From Chryseobacterium sp. C-71 (GTDB lineage Bacteria > Bacteroidota > Bacteroidia > Flavobacteriales > Weeksellaceae), in assembly GCF_020911865.1 (NCBI RefSeq), contig NZ_CP087131.1, positions 1,426,001-1,490,000 of the forward strand: a stretch of 64,000 nucleotides of DNA, given 5' to 3'. The first letter of the stretch is position 1. The number at the start of each line of letters is the position of its first letter. The position numbers were made by a program, and so were the translations under genes. Below the pieces are notes generated by a model that worked only from the letters and a program-made list of their open reading frames with translations, did no database searches and had not been told where the DNA came from. Below are positions 54,025 through 60,097 of the stretch, piece after piece.

Positions 54025-54639
54025 ATGAGTTTTTTCGGAACCAACATTAAGAAGATAAGGCAGGTAAAAGGACTGAGCCAGAAGGCTTTTGCAGATTTAT
54101 TCGATCTCAACCGTGGAGTGATAAGTGCATACGAAGAAGGCAGAGCCGAGCCAAAAATAGATACACTGCTAAAAGTAGCTGGTTATTTCAGTTTAGACAT
54201 CAATGATTTCCTTACAAAACCACTACAGGTTAACAACTTAGTAAGCGGATCTGTAATAGATACTTTGATGTTTTCCCCATTAGAAAAACTTTCTGCACAG
54301 AAAAAAACAGTACAAACATCAACAGAGAATGATGAGAACAGCATTGTTTTGCAAAAAATATTAGCAAACACTGATAAAATTTTCGAGTTTACCGAAAACA
54401 CACCTTTGTTGCCCAATTATAGGATTGGAGATTGTCTGTTTCTAGTTAAGGGAAATTCCGAAAACAGACAAGAAACTTTACTGATTATCGAAAACGGAAA
54501 CTTAGTATATTTATCTGAAATACCTGAAAAAAAACATTCCGAAAAAGCCGCCTACTCCATTGCGGGATATGTTTCTTTCAAGCAAAAAAATATCCTTTCT
54601 GAAATTTTGGAAAGGATAGCAATTTTAGAAAAAAAATAA
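54025..54639 (+). CDS. XRE family regulator with CI/S24-like C-terminal part
   Basis: 204 residues. HTH in residues 1-60: FGTNIKKIRQVKGLSQKAFADLFDLNRGVISAYEEGRAEPK. The C-terminal half (NTPLLPNYRIGDCLFLVKG, AAYSIAGYVSFKQKN) resembles the beta-sheet tail of S24/LexA-type repressors, but I see no Ser-Lys protease pair. It is divergent from the PspA-flotillin run and probably regulates it. Its 3' end overlaps the last Y-RNA-like unit by a few bases on the other strand. Confidence 0.8.
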   Translation: MSFFGTNIKKIRQVKGLSQKAFADLFDLNRGVISAYEEGRAEPKIDTLLKVAGYFSLDINDFLTKPLQVNNLVSGSVIDTLMFSPLEKLSAQKKTVQTSTENDENSIVLQKILANTDKIFEFTENTPLLPNYRIGDCLFLVKGNSENRQETLLIIENGNLVYLSEIPEKKHSEKAAYSIAGYVSFKQKNILSEILERIAILEKK

Positions 54640-54773
54640 AGGTAAAAATCAAGAAAAGAAAAGCGGGGCATTGTCTTTAGCCGGAGTCGAACCGGATAAT
54701 CTTGCAGGTACTATCTGCTTCATTATTCCTCCCCAAAGGTGAGACGAAGTACCTTTTCTCTACGACACTTTAT
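54636..54773 (-). ncRNA. Y-RNA-like unit 8 (last; alternative tRNA-like module)
   Basis: Outer stem ATAAAG/CTTTAT, conserved TGTCGTA, inner stem AGAAAAG/CTTTTCT, then TACTTCG. The module is closed by GGGG/CCCC and contains ATAAT/ATTAT enclosing GCAG-ATAGTAC-CTGC, plus a T-arm CCGG-TTCGACT-CCGG. It is the only unit whose module folds in this order. The outer stem touches the 3' end of the XRE gene on the other strand, so the exact end is uncertain. Confidence 0.6.
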
Positions 54774-54777
54774 ATTT

Positions 54778-54936
54778 TTAAACAAGGCAACAGGCAAAAA
54801 GCGTGTCGTGCTCTAACCAACTGAGCTACTTTTCCTATTTGAATTTTGTGTTTTTTAAACTGTGGAAAAGGCGGGACTCGAACCCGCGACCCCGTCGTAA
54901 TGAGCGAAGTAACACTATTCTACGGCACTTGTTTTT
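54778..54936 (-). ncRNA. Y-RNA-like unit 7 with circularly permuted tRNA module
   Basis: Outer stem AAACAAG/CTTGTTT, then TGCCGTA and TTACTTCG. T-arm GCGGG-TTCGAGT-CCCGC (54871-54887), acceptor 3' strand CTTTTCC (54864-54870), a 28-base linker, acceptor 5' strand GGAAAAG (54829-54835), D-arm TAGCTCAGTTGGTTAGAGCA (54809-54828). The two acceptor strands pair over all 7 bp but in reversed order. The inner stem is the weakest of the eight (GAATAGTG with CACGCTTTT, two mismatches). Confidence 0.65.
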
Positions 54937-54948
54937 ATTTTATTAATT

Positions 54949-55062
54949 AAAAAGAGGCAAAAGGCAAGAAAACCACGAATAAGTTTTAACACTTATTTTC
55001 TGGATTTGAACCAATATCATAAGATTTACCGAAGTAAGTTTTCTTTACGGCACTCTTTATTT
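54949..55062 (-). ncRNA. Y-RNA-like unit 6 with T-arm/acceptor minihelix
   Basis: Outer stem AAAGAG/CTCTTT, TGCCGTA, inner stem AAGAAAAC/GTTTTCTT (8 bp perfect), TTACTTCG. Module: T-arm-like TTGG-TTCAAAT-CCAG followed by a 7-bp hairpin AATAAGT-GTTAAA-ACTTATT, as if the acceptor stem were closed by a loop. No D-arm. The 3' end is GCC before the outer stem, as in unit 7. Confidence 0.65.
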
Positions 55063-55072
55063 AAGCTGAATT

Positions 55073-55176
55073 AAAAAGAGGTAACTCATTGAAAGACTTC
55101 CCAATCTTTTTCAAGATCGTTTGGACTCGAACCAAAATTACACCAAGAAGTAGGTCTTTTCTACGGCACTCTTTAT
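55073..55176 (-). ncRNA. Y-RNA-like unit 5 with T-arm/acceptor minihelix and GAAA tetraloop
   Basis: Outer stem AAAGAG/CTCTTT, TGCCGTA, inner stem GAAAGAC/GTCTTTC (one bulged A), CTACTTC. T-arm TTTGG-TTCGAGT-CCAAA (55120-55136) is followed by CGATCTT-GAAA-AAGATTG, a 7-bp acceptor-like stem (one G-T pair) capped by a GNRA tetraloop. T-stem plus acceptor gives the 12-bp length of a tRNA top half. Confidence 0.68.
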
Positions 55177-55180
55177 TGTT

Positions 55181-55322
55181 AAATCAAGGTAAAAAATATA
55201 GAATCTTTCTGTGCATTTGCTCTACCCGCTGAGCTACTTTTCCTTTTGGGAAAAGGCAGGACTCGAACCTGCGTCCCAATGATTAATAACCGAAGTATGA
55301 TTCTAAAACGACACTTGATCTT
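55181..55322 (-). ncRNA. Y-RNA-like unit 4 with full circularly permuted tRNA module
   Basis: Outer stem ATCAAG/CTTGAT, TGTCGTT, inner stem TAGAATC/GATTCTA (7 bp perfect), ATACTTCG. T-arm GCAGG-TTCGAGT-CCTGC (55256-55272), acceptor CTTTTCC (55249-55255), five-base loop CAAAA, acceptor GGAAAAG (55237-55243), D-arm TAGCTCAGCGGGTAGAGCA (55218-55236). The acceptor stem is perfect and closed by a loop, so the RNA cannot be a normal tRNA and has no 3' CCA end. Confidence 0.72.
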
Positions 55323-55336
55323 TTTTATATTTTTAA

Positions 55337-55407
55337 AATCGAGTAATTAATAAAAAGAGTTTTTAATTCAATGAAAGTCGAAGAAACTCTTTTTTACGAC
55401 ATCGATT
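55337..55407 (-). ncRNA. Y-RNA-like unit 3, minimal hairpin form
   Basis: Outer stem AATCGA/TCGATT, TGTCGTA, inner stem AAAAAGAGTTT/AAACTCTTTTT (11 bp perfect), CTTCG. Its module is only a 21-base loop with no tRNA-like part. It has the shared core of the other units in its shortest form. Its 5' end is six bases from the end of unit 2. Confidence 0.65.
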
Positions 55408-55413
55408 ATTTTT

Positions 55414-55549
55414 AAAGTAAGGTAAAAATTCAAACAGACTTGCATGCGGCACGCTACCAATTACGTCATCTCAAAAATGTTCGGGAACAGGACTCGAACC
55501 TGTATAACCGCTCCTTAGCGAAGAAACTCTGTTTTACGACACTTACTTT
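55414..55549 (-). ncRNA. Y-RNA-like unit 2 with degenerate permuted tRNA module
   Basis: Outer stem AAAGTAAG/CTTACTTT (8 bp perfect), TGTCGTA, inner stem AAACAGA/TCTGTTT (7 bp perfect), TTTCTTCG. T-arm ACAGG-TTCGAGT-CCTGT (55487-55503), acceptor 3' strand TCCCGAA, a degenerate 5' strand TTTTTGA, then a D-loop-like TAATTGGTAGCG. Its first 35 bases overlap the end of a small open frame on the same strand. Confidence 0.65.
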
Positions 55550-55769
55550 TATTCTTCCATTGGGTTTTTCTGTATTTTTTCCAGTTTCTCTGAATCTTAA
55601 TTTCTTTCGAATTAATAGTTTCAAAGCCATGTGGAAAACACCAAGAACATCCCATTTCATCCCCATATAAAATTCTGGAAATTTGTACGTTTGAAATTTT
55701 CTTAGGGAAATCAATTAATCCATATTCATTGATTCCGAAAGTTTGTTTTAATGTTTTAAATTTTTTCAT
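55515..55769 (-). CDS. Small protein gene just upstream of the Y-RNA-like array
   Basis: 84 residues: MKKFKTLKQTFGINEYGLID opening, then a block with GDEMGCSWCFPHGFETINSK containing a C-x-x-C pair. The tail KNKSKCRKTEFLR is translated from unit 2 of the RNA array, so the natural end may differ or the overlap may be real. It follows operator site 2 and a TAGATTTG promoter by 82 bases. I do not recognise a family. It may be a genuine Ro-locus protein or a processed leader. Confidence 0.45.
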   Translation of the reverse strand: MKKFKTLKQTFGINEYGLIDFPKKISNVQISRILYGDEMGCSWCFPHGFETINSKEIKIQRNWKKYRKTQWKNKSKCRKTEFLR

Positions 55770-55771
55770 AA

Positions 55772-55795
55772 GTATTGAGTATTTAACCTCAATAC
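55772..55795. repeat. Short inverted repeat before the small gene
   Basis: GTATTGAG, eight bases, CTCAATAC: a perfect 8-bp inverted repeat a few bases before the ATG at 55769. On the transcript it would form a hairpin near the start codon and could affect translation. Confidence 0.5.
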
Positions 55796-55850
55796 AATGT
55801 TCCTTTAAGCCATTTTTTATAGTACTTCATTATTATCTGTTTTTGTTGTA

Positions 55851-55891
55851 GCAAATCTATTTAGCTACTGCGCATTCTTTTTACGCTGTTG
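55851..55891 (-). promoter_or_regulatory. Shared operator plus -7 element, site 2
   Basis: Operator AGCGTAAAAAGAATGCGCA (19 bases), 13 bases, then TTTG of the perfect -7 element TAGATTTG (55852-55859). It sits between unit 1 and the small gene, so it can start a transcript for the small gene and units 2 to 8. The three sites here have identical spacing. Confidence 0.65.
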
Positions 55892-55900
55892 TTTTTTTAT

Positions 55901-55994
55901 TAAAAACCAAGTAACAGGTTATAAGAGTTTTTGAATGTTGTTCAAATTGGAAGTTTGACGATGGAACTCTTAAGATAACGACATTGGTTATTTT
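55901..55994 (-). ncRNA. Y-RNA-like unit 1, hairpin form
   Basis: Outer stem AACCAA/TTGGTT, then TGTCGTTA, inner stem TAAGAGTT/AACTCTTA (8 bp perfect), CCATCG, and a 35-base module with TTTGAA-CAACA-TTCAAA. No T-arm. It is the first unit and is separated from the others by a second promoter and the small gene. ACUUCG is only partly kept (CAUCG). Confidence 0.6.
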
Positions 55995-56028
55995 TTAAAG
56001 TTTTTATGGTTATTGTTTTTTTGTTACT

Positions 56029-56066
56029 GCAAAATTATTGTGTTGGTACGTAATCTTTTTACGTAG
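56029..56066 (-). promoter_or_regulatory. Shared operator plus -7 element, site 1
   Basis: Operator TACGTAAAAAGATTACGTA, a perfect 7-bp inverted repeat (TACGTAA/TTACGTA) with a five-base centre, 13 bases before TTTG of TAATTTTG (56030-56037, perfect -7 match). It lies in front of unit 1. The operator covers the region where a -33 element would be. Confidence 0.68.
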
Positions 56067-56094
56067 TTGAAATTATTTTTTAAATATTTGTATT

Positions 56095-56290
56095 TTGTTC
56101 GTTTTGCCTTGAAGCAAAAGAACCAAAAATTCAAGACTTGGAAACTCCGGCTAAAAATAATCTATACTCTCTAAAAATTCTAAAACTTGCGCGAATTCAA
56201 TATTTGTTCTTCGATTCTAAATTTGTATCGCGCTTCAAACAGTAGAATTTTCTTAACGTTCGCATAGCTTATTTTCTTAACGCCTGCATT
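56095..56290. repeat. Interspersed repeat (TTTTGCCTTGAAGCAAAAG type)
   Basis: GTTTTGCCTTGAAGCAAAAG, AACCAAAAATTCAAGACTTGG and CTTGCGCGAATTC, then CGCGCTTCAAACAG near the right end. This composite is common between genes in Bacteroidota. No gene is visible. Confidence 0.55.
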
Positions 56291-56301
56291 TCCTATGTCG
56301 G

Positions 56302-56958
56302 TTATTTTATTCCTGTCATTAATTCTGAAATTTTTTCCGCATTATCCATTTTCATCTTTTTTAGAATTTCTGTAATTCTATGTTTAAATTTTATTTGGTG
56401 TTGTTTTACTTTTTCTAATTCAATTTTCAATTCTGATTCATCAATTTCGAAGATTGGTTTTATATCTATAAATTCTTTTAAGTTTAAATCTGAATAATCT
56501 GAAAATTGAACTCTCCCGTTTTGCTTTCTATAAAAAATCCACGGGTGACCTATCCATAAATCTGTCCAATCGGAAGTTTTATTATCTAATATCCCCTGCC
56601 ACTCATATATATTTCCGATATCTCCACAACAACTTGGTTCAATGAGTATTTTATCATTTCCTTTCAAAACAATGCCTCCATCAAAAATAGGAACTTCATC
56701 CCCGAACTTCTCTAAATCAATCTCCTGAAGATTTGTTTCTACAATCATTTGTAAATTTTCTTCATCTATGTTTTCTATGTCGACTAAATAAGAATCTTTT
56801 TTTATAGTATGAAAACCAAGGTCTAATTTAGAAATAACCTCTTCCCATTTTCTATACCAATCGTCTGCATCTGGATAATCAGAGGCCTCAGGCAGTTCAT
56901 ATTCTTCTTTAGAATATTTTAATGGGCTAACTTCTATTGTGTTAATGAGTTTTATCAT
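56302..56958 (-). CDS. Hypothetical protein between the Ro60-like gene and the RNA array
   Basis: 218 residues, acidic, cytoplasmic. MIKLINTIEVSPLKYSKEEY opens it. A central block with IFDGGIVLKGNDKILIEPSCCGDIGNIYEWQ and WTDLWIGHPWIFYRKQNGRVQFSDYSD is followed by a charged helical tail. The ISxPSCCGDIGN block resembles immunity or SUKH-like contexts only weakly, so I assign no function. It is on the TROVE strand, after the TROVE terminator and a repeat. Confidence 0.65.
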   Translation of the reverse strand: MIKLINTIEVSPLKYSKEEYELPEASDYPDADDWYRKWEEVISKLDLGFHTIKKDSYLVDIENIDEENLQMIVETNLQEIDLEKFGDEVPIFDGGIVLKGNDKILIEPSCCGDIGNIYEWQGILDNKTSDWTDLWIGHPWIFYRKQNGRVQFSDYSDLNLKEFIDIKPIFEIDESELKIELEKVKQHQIKFKHRITEILKKMKMDNAEKISELMTGIK

Positions 56959-56977
56959 AATTATCTTGCATTTACTA

Positions 56978-57066
56978 GCCCCGATTGCAGCGGCATCCTT
57001 TTTCTAAAATGGCTTTGAAAAAAAGCGCTGGCGAAAAAGATATAGCGGAAAGCGGGAAAAAGCTTC
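56978..57066. repeat. TAGCCCCGATTG interspersed repeat, copy 3
   Basis: TAGCCCCGATTGCAGCGGCA, a CTTTTT...AAAAAGCGCTGG core and ATAGCGGAAAGCGGG at the right. Related copies are at 11853 and 24590. Confidence 0.6.
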
Positions 57067-57139
57067 AAATAAAAATTAAATATTAGCTTTTCGATGTAAT
57101 CAAATAGCTCCTAAAAAGTTGGTTATTAGTTTTTTATTT

Positions 57140-57172
57140 TTAAAAGCAGTGCCTTTTACAGCACTACTTTTT
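57140..57172 (-). terminator. Terminator of the TROVE gene
   Basis: On the minus strand GTAGTGC, loop TGTAAAAG, GCACTGC and a T-rich tail. The stem includes the last codons and stop of the TROVE gene. Confidence 0.65.
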
Positions 57173-58673
57173 TTATCATTTCTACGGCAGATTTTCGGTC
57201 TTCCAAAGCATTCAATACATCGAAAATTTTGTCGGACCAACCTGCGATAAGGTATACATCATTTTTTCTGACATCCAACGGTGGTTTTCCGTAACCCGCC
57301 AAGTCAAAAATATACAATTTTGCATTTGGATTGATCTTTTTGTATCGGCTCCAGGAGTTTCCGAAAGCGTTGGTAAATCCACCGGTATCCCACATTTGGG
57401 TGTCGGTAAACAACATGATCTTATCTGCTTTTTCTTTTTTGTTGATCAAATCTTCTATCACCAGATGACCGTTTGTGGCGTAACCCACTTCACCTTCCCG
57501 CTTGTAGAAAGCATCCACGTTTCTCAAGATACCGTTTTTAGGCATCGGAACTCTTTTCCAACGATCACCAAACATTCCTGAAATCACATTTTTGCACTGC
57601 GACTGCAACATCATCGACATCAAAAGACCTATATCATACAACAAAACCTTAGATTTCGGAGAAACCGGCTGTTGCATCGATCCGGAAACATCTGCCGCAG
57701 TCACCACCGAAGTATCGAAACCAAAACCTTTGATATTTTTCGCACTCACCATCACAGCATCTTCCAATGCTTCTAAGATTGATGACAAGTAAGGTGAATC
57801 GATCGTTTTCAATTCTCTGTACGCCGCCAAAAATCTGAATAGCAACTGTTTTGAATTTCTCACCGCTCTTTCATCCGACAAATAGTTGCACACTTTGTAC
57901 ATCGCATCTGACGAAACGTTGGCTTCTAATATGTTTCGCAGGTTTCTCAATGTTGCCATGTAACCTAGTTTGTTGCTGAAAATCAATTCTTCCCATTTGT
58001 TTTTGAAAGCTGATTTTCTTTCTGCTGCATCAGCAAATTTGGTCTGACCTAAAACCGAAAGCTCAACCTCCCAAGTGTATGGAGTTTCCAACGCATCGTT
58101 GACGATTTTGTTGAAAATTGCCTGTTGGTTTTCATCTTTTGCCTTTGGGTGAACCAAAAACAAAGCATCTTTCAAAGTAACTTCCGCTTTTCTGTTGTAT
58201 TTTGCGAATTGGTATTCATCAAATTTATTGAAAGATTTCACCAAACCTTTTTGGATTTGTTTTGAAAGCTTGTTCAATTTTTTTGTTTCTGTTCTTCCAT
58301 TTGCCAATTGATAATACGCCAGCAATTCTGTGATTTCGTCTGCTCTTTGGATCACTCCGTCAACGGTTTTGCTTACCAAGTCTGTACCTGAAGCTTGTTT
58401 TGCCAATTCGGTCGTCAAAACCAATGGAATTGAACGCAAATACATATCTTTTCTTGCATAAACCGCCAATTTCGCAACAAATTCAGGATCGTTTTTCTGA
58501 ATCAGAGACTGGATTCTCTCTAATCTGTCATTTCCTTTTTCATAGGTTGTGTTTGATAATCCTGTTGTAACAACAGCACTATATAGTTCTTCTGCAGGTG
58601 TCATTGTATACGCTTTTGCACCTTCGTAGTTGGTCACTATTTTATTTTCCTTTCTTAAAAAATTAAATTTCAT
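57156..58673 (-). CDS. rsr: Ro60-like TROVE domain RNA-binding protein (Rsr)
   Basis: 505 residues from the ATG at 58671-58673 (MKFNFLRKENKIVTNYEGAKAY); an upstream ATG adds 8 residues. The HEAT-repeat ring of the TROVE domain covers about 20-290 (TPAEELYSAVVTTGLSNTTYE, FVAKLAVYARKDMYLRSIPLVL). The vWA domain has the MIDAS motif ADVSGSMQQP (Asp-x-Ser-x-Ser, about residue 328) and LFTDTQMWDTGG. Ro60 holds misfolded RNAs in its ring and binds Y RNAs on its side; bacterial forms assist RNA decay and rRNA maturation under stress. It has a shared operator in front and a Y-RNA-like array downstream. Confidence 0.93.
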   Translation of the reverse strand: MKFNFLRKENKIVTNYEGAKAYTMTPAEELYSAVVTTGLSNTTYEKGNDRLERIQSLIQKNDPEFVAKLAVYARKDMYLRSIPLVLTTELAKQASGTDLVSKTVDGVIQRADEITELLAYYQLANGRTETKKLNKLSKQIQKGLVKSFNKFDEYQFAKYNRKAEVTLKDALFLVHPKAKDENQQAIFNKIVNDALETPYTWEVELSVLGQTKFADAAERKSAFKNKWEELIFSNKLGYMATLRNLRNILEANVSSDAMYKVCNYLSDERAVRNSKQLLFRFLAAYRELKTIDSPYLSSILEALEDAVMVSAKNIKGFGFDTSVVTAADVSGSMQQPVSPKSKVLLYDIGLLMSMMLQSQCKNVISGMFGDRWKRVPMPKNGILRNVDAFYKREGEVGYATNGHLVIEDLINKKEKADKIMLFTDTQMWDTGGFTNAFGNSWSRYKKINPNAKLYIFDLAGYGKPPLDVRKNDVYLIAGWSDKIFDVLNALEDRKSAVEMIKKVVL

Positions 58674-58733
58674 GGTTACTGTTTTTTTGTTAAACATTTT
58701 TGGAGGATTATCGTTCCCTCTCTGATTTCTGAT

Positions 58734-58772
58734 GCAAAGTAAGGATGGTGTTGCGCAGTATTTTTGCGTAGT
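58734..58772 (-). promoter_or_regulatory. Shared operator plus -7 element, site 3 (TROVE gene)
   Basis: Operator TACGCAAAAATACTGCGCA, 13 bases, then TTTG in TTACTTTG (58735-58742, 7 of 8 consensus bases). The operator is the same 19-base form as those at 56047 and 55869. It is 37 bases before the first possible start codon of the TROVE gene. Confidence 0.65.
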
Positions 58773-58842
58773 ATAATTTTTTTGTGAAAAGTTTTATTTT
58801 TTTATTAATTAATAGTTTTTGAACATCATAATAACAATAAAG

Positions 58843-58914
58843 TTTGTCATTCCGTAGGAATCTCTACAATGCTTTTATGAATTTAAACCGTTGAGATTCC
58901 TACGGAATGACAAA
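58843..58914. repeat. GTCATTCCGTAGGAATCT palindromic repeat, copy 1
   Basis: TTTGTCATTCCGTAGGAATC and its reverse complement GATTCCTACGGAATGACAAA flank a 30-base centre with CTACAAT. Two related palindromes lie at 61437-61519 and 62557-62639 in the same island. Confidence 0.75.
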
Positions 58915-59028
58915 GATGCCGTTGAGTCTACAATAAATAAAATCTATCTTTCATTTTACGTAAAGGAATTGCTAATTTGAAGTTTTTGGAAATCGGTTAT
59001 ATAGCTTTGTATAAATTAAATTTAAGCT

Positions 59029-59475
59029 ATGATAAAAGGATTATATGAAACTCACGTTCAGGTTAGCAGCCTCGAAAACTCAATACAATTTTACACTGAA
59101 GTCTTAGGTTTGGAGTTTGCTCACAAAGACGAAACCCGTCCGATTGCATTTTTATGGATTGGAAAAGGAAAAGAAGCCATGTTGGGTTTGTGGGAACAAA
59201 AAGAAAATTTACAGACAAGACATTTTGCTTTTTCTGCTAACAAAGAAGATATTTTAAATTATTCTGTTGAGTTTTTAAAAAATAAAAATTTAACGCCTTA
59301 CAATTTCCTGAAAGACGGAATAGATAAACCAATGGTTTTTGCGTGGATGCCTGCATTAGCGATTTATTTTAATGATCCTGATGGAAATCAACTGGAATTT
59401 ATTTCTATTTTGGAAGGTGACGGAAAACCTGAGTTGGGTGTACTTTCTTATGAAGATTGGTTGAAGAGGAAATAA
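59029..59475 (+). CDS. VOC (glyoxalase/bleomycin-resistance) family protein
   Basis: 148 residues. The beta-alpha-beta-beta-beta repeat of VOC proteins starts GLYETHVQVSSLENSIQFYTEVLGLEF, with a metal-type His; the second half ends with IYFNDPDGNQLEFI, with the final Glu ligand. Substrate cannot be assigned; relatives include fosfomycin-modifying and dioxygenase-like enzymes. It is the only plus-strand gene inside the RNA island, so it is probably unrelated. Confidence 0.85.
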   Translation: MIKGLYETHVQVSSLENSIQFYTEVLGLEFAHKDETRPIAFLWIGKGKEAMLGLWEQKENLQTRHFAFSANKEDILNYSVEFLKNKNLTPYNFLKDGIDKPMVFAWMPALAIYFNDPDGNQLEFISILEGDGKPELGVLSYEDWLKRK

Positions 59476-59532
59476 AAAAACTTCCTTTTTAAAAAAGAAG
59501 TCATCATTATTTTATTTGCTAAGTTATAGAAT

Positions 59533-60084
59533 TTAGTATTGCTTTAAACACCAATGCAAAATCTTCGCAATATTTTTAGCATCATCTACACCTCTGTGAT
59601 GAGTGCCTTCAAGCTTTAGATTCAGCTCGCCTAAAGCTCTTGCCATACCGACACTTTTTCTGACGGTCGGATGCAATTCTCCGAACAAAGTTTTCACGTT
59701 GATATGATCATCACTCAAAGGATAATCTACATTGAATCTTCTTGCCTGGTCTTTAAGCATATTCAAATCGTAATTTCCATAACTTGCCCAAGTCAGATCT
59801 TCAGAATCGTATTCTGCTCGTAGAATATCTAATGCATCTTCTAACAAAATGCCTTCGTCATCAAGCATTTGTTGCGTAATGGAAGTCAGTTCCGTACAAA
59901 ACGGACTTACTTTTGAATATTGAGGTTTCACTAAGATCCCTTCATTTTGCGAAATCTTACCAGTTTTTGCATCCATGATACAAACTCCGATCTCTATGAT
60001 TTCACTTTGCTGACCTCTCGGCGGGCGGTCGTTCCAACACGTAGCTTCGAGGTCTATAATTAATATTTTGTCTGTTGTTTTCAT
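59533..60084 (-). CDS. DEDDh 3'-5' exonuclease (KapD/ERI-1-like), copy 2
   Basis: 183 residues from the ATG at 60082-60084. Catalytic residues: Asp11 and Glu13 (ILIIDLEATCW), Asp in WASYGNYDLNMLK and His/Asp in HHRGVDDAKN. Relatives of the ERI-1/KapD group act on RNA or small DNA. It is a tandem paralogue of the next gene, with the same start MKTTxxILIxDLEATCW. The pair is in the Ro60/RNA ligase island, so an RNA 3'-end trimming role is likely but inferred. Confidence 0.88.
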   Translation of the reverse strand: MKTTDKILIIDLEATCWNDRPPRGQQSEIIEIGVCIMDAKTGKISQNEGILVKPQYSKVSPFCTELTSITQQMLDDEGILLEDALDILRAEYDSEDLTWASYGNYDLNMLKDQARRFNVDYPLSDDHINVKTLFGELHPTVRKSVGMARALGELNLKLEGTHHRGVDDAKNIAKILHWCLKQY

Positions 60085-60097
60085 TGTTATAATATTT

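Larger units (their letters stand above)
54636..55994 (-). ncRNA. Array of eight Y-RNA-like genes downstream of the Ro60-like gene
   Basis: Read on the minus strand, eight units follow each other, at 55901-55994 and in the 914 bases 54636-55549. Each has an outer stem of at least 6 bp, UGYCGUA, an inner stem of 7 to 11 bp (weaker in unit 7) and U/ACUUCG or a close form. A variable module follows, then about ten U-rich bases usually ending in AC or GC before the outer stem closes. Different base sequences keep the same stems, which is compensatory support. Five units have T-arms typical of tRNA. Automatic callers could report these as truncated tRNAs. Transcription and binding to the TROVE protein are inferred from position and from known bacterial Y RNAs. 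Confidence 0.7.
58698..59028. other. Intergenic region between the TROVE and VOC genes
   Basis: 331 bases holding operator site 3 of the TROVE gene, the palindromic repeat at 58843 and, near 58957, TTTTACGTAAAGGAATTGC in front of the VOC gene. That last piece resembles half of the operator but lacks the second half and the 13-base spacing. Confidence 0.6.

Noticed and set aside
54773..54778. Pairing of ACGACAC at the end of unit 7 with GTGTCGT at the start of unit 8 as a tRNA anticodon stem with an intron
   Set aside because: The 7-bp match is perfect, but GTGTCGT is the conserved 5' core of every unit, and the units pair better internally.
54661..55300. Ordinary tRNA genes on the minus strand
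   Set aside because: T-arm and D-arm motifs are clear, but T-arm and acceptor 3' strands come before the acceptor 5' strand and D-arm, no normal anticodon arm can be drawn, and every unit has the extra outer and inner stems. The permuted Y-RNA-like reading explains all units.
55440..55714. Open frames in both directions over the array start (55440-55670 plus; 55466-55714 minus)
   Set aside because: They overlap the RNA units or the better small frame at 55515-55769, with poor composition and no promoter fit.
56029..58772. Sigma-54 promoters for the Ro60 locus, as in Proteobacterial rsr-rtcBA
   Set aside because: The TTTGC pieces look like a -12 GC box, but no GG occurs at the right distance upstream. 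The TAnnTTTG reading fits better.
58950..58990. TTTTACGTAAAGGAATTGC as a fourth shared operator before the VOC gene
   Set aside because: Only one half matches TACGTAA, the second half is missing and the 13-base spacing to TTTG is not kept.
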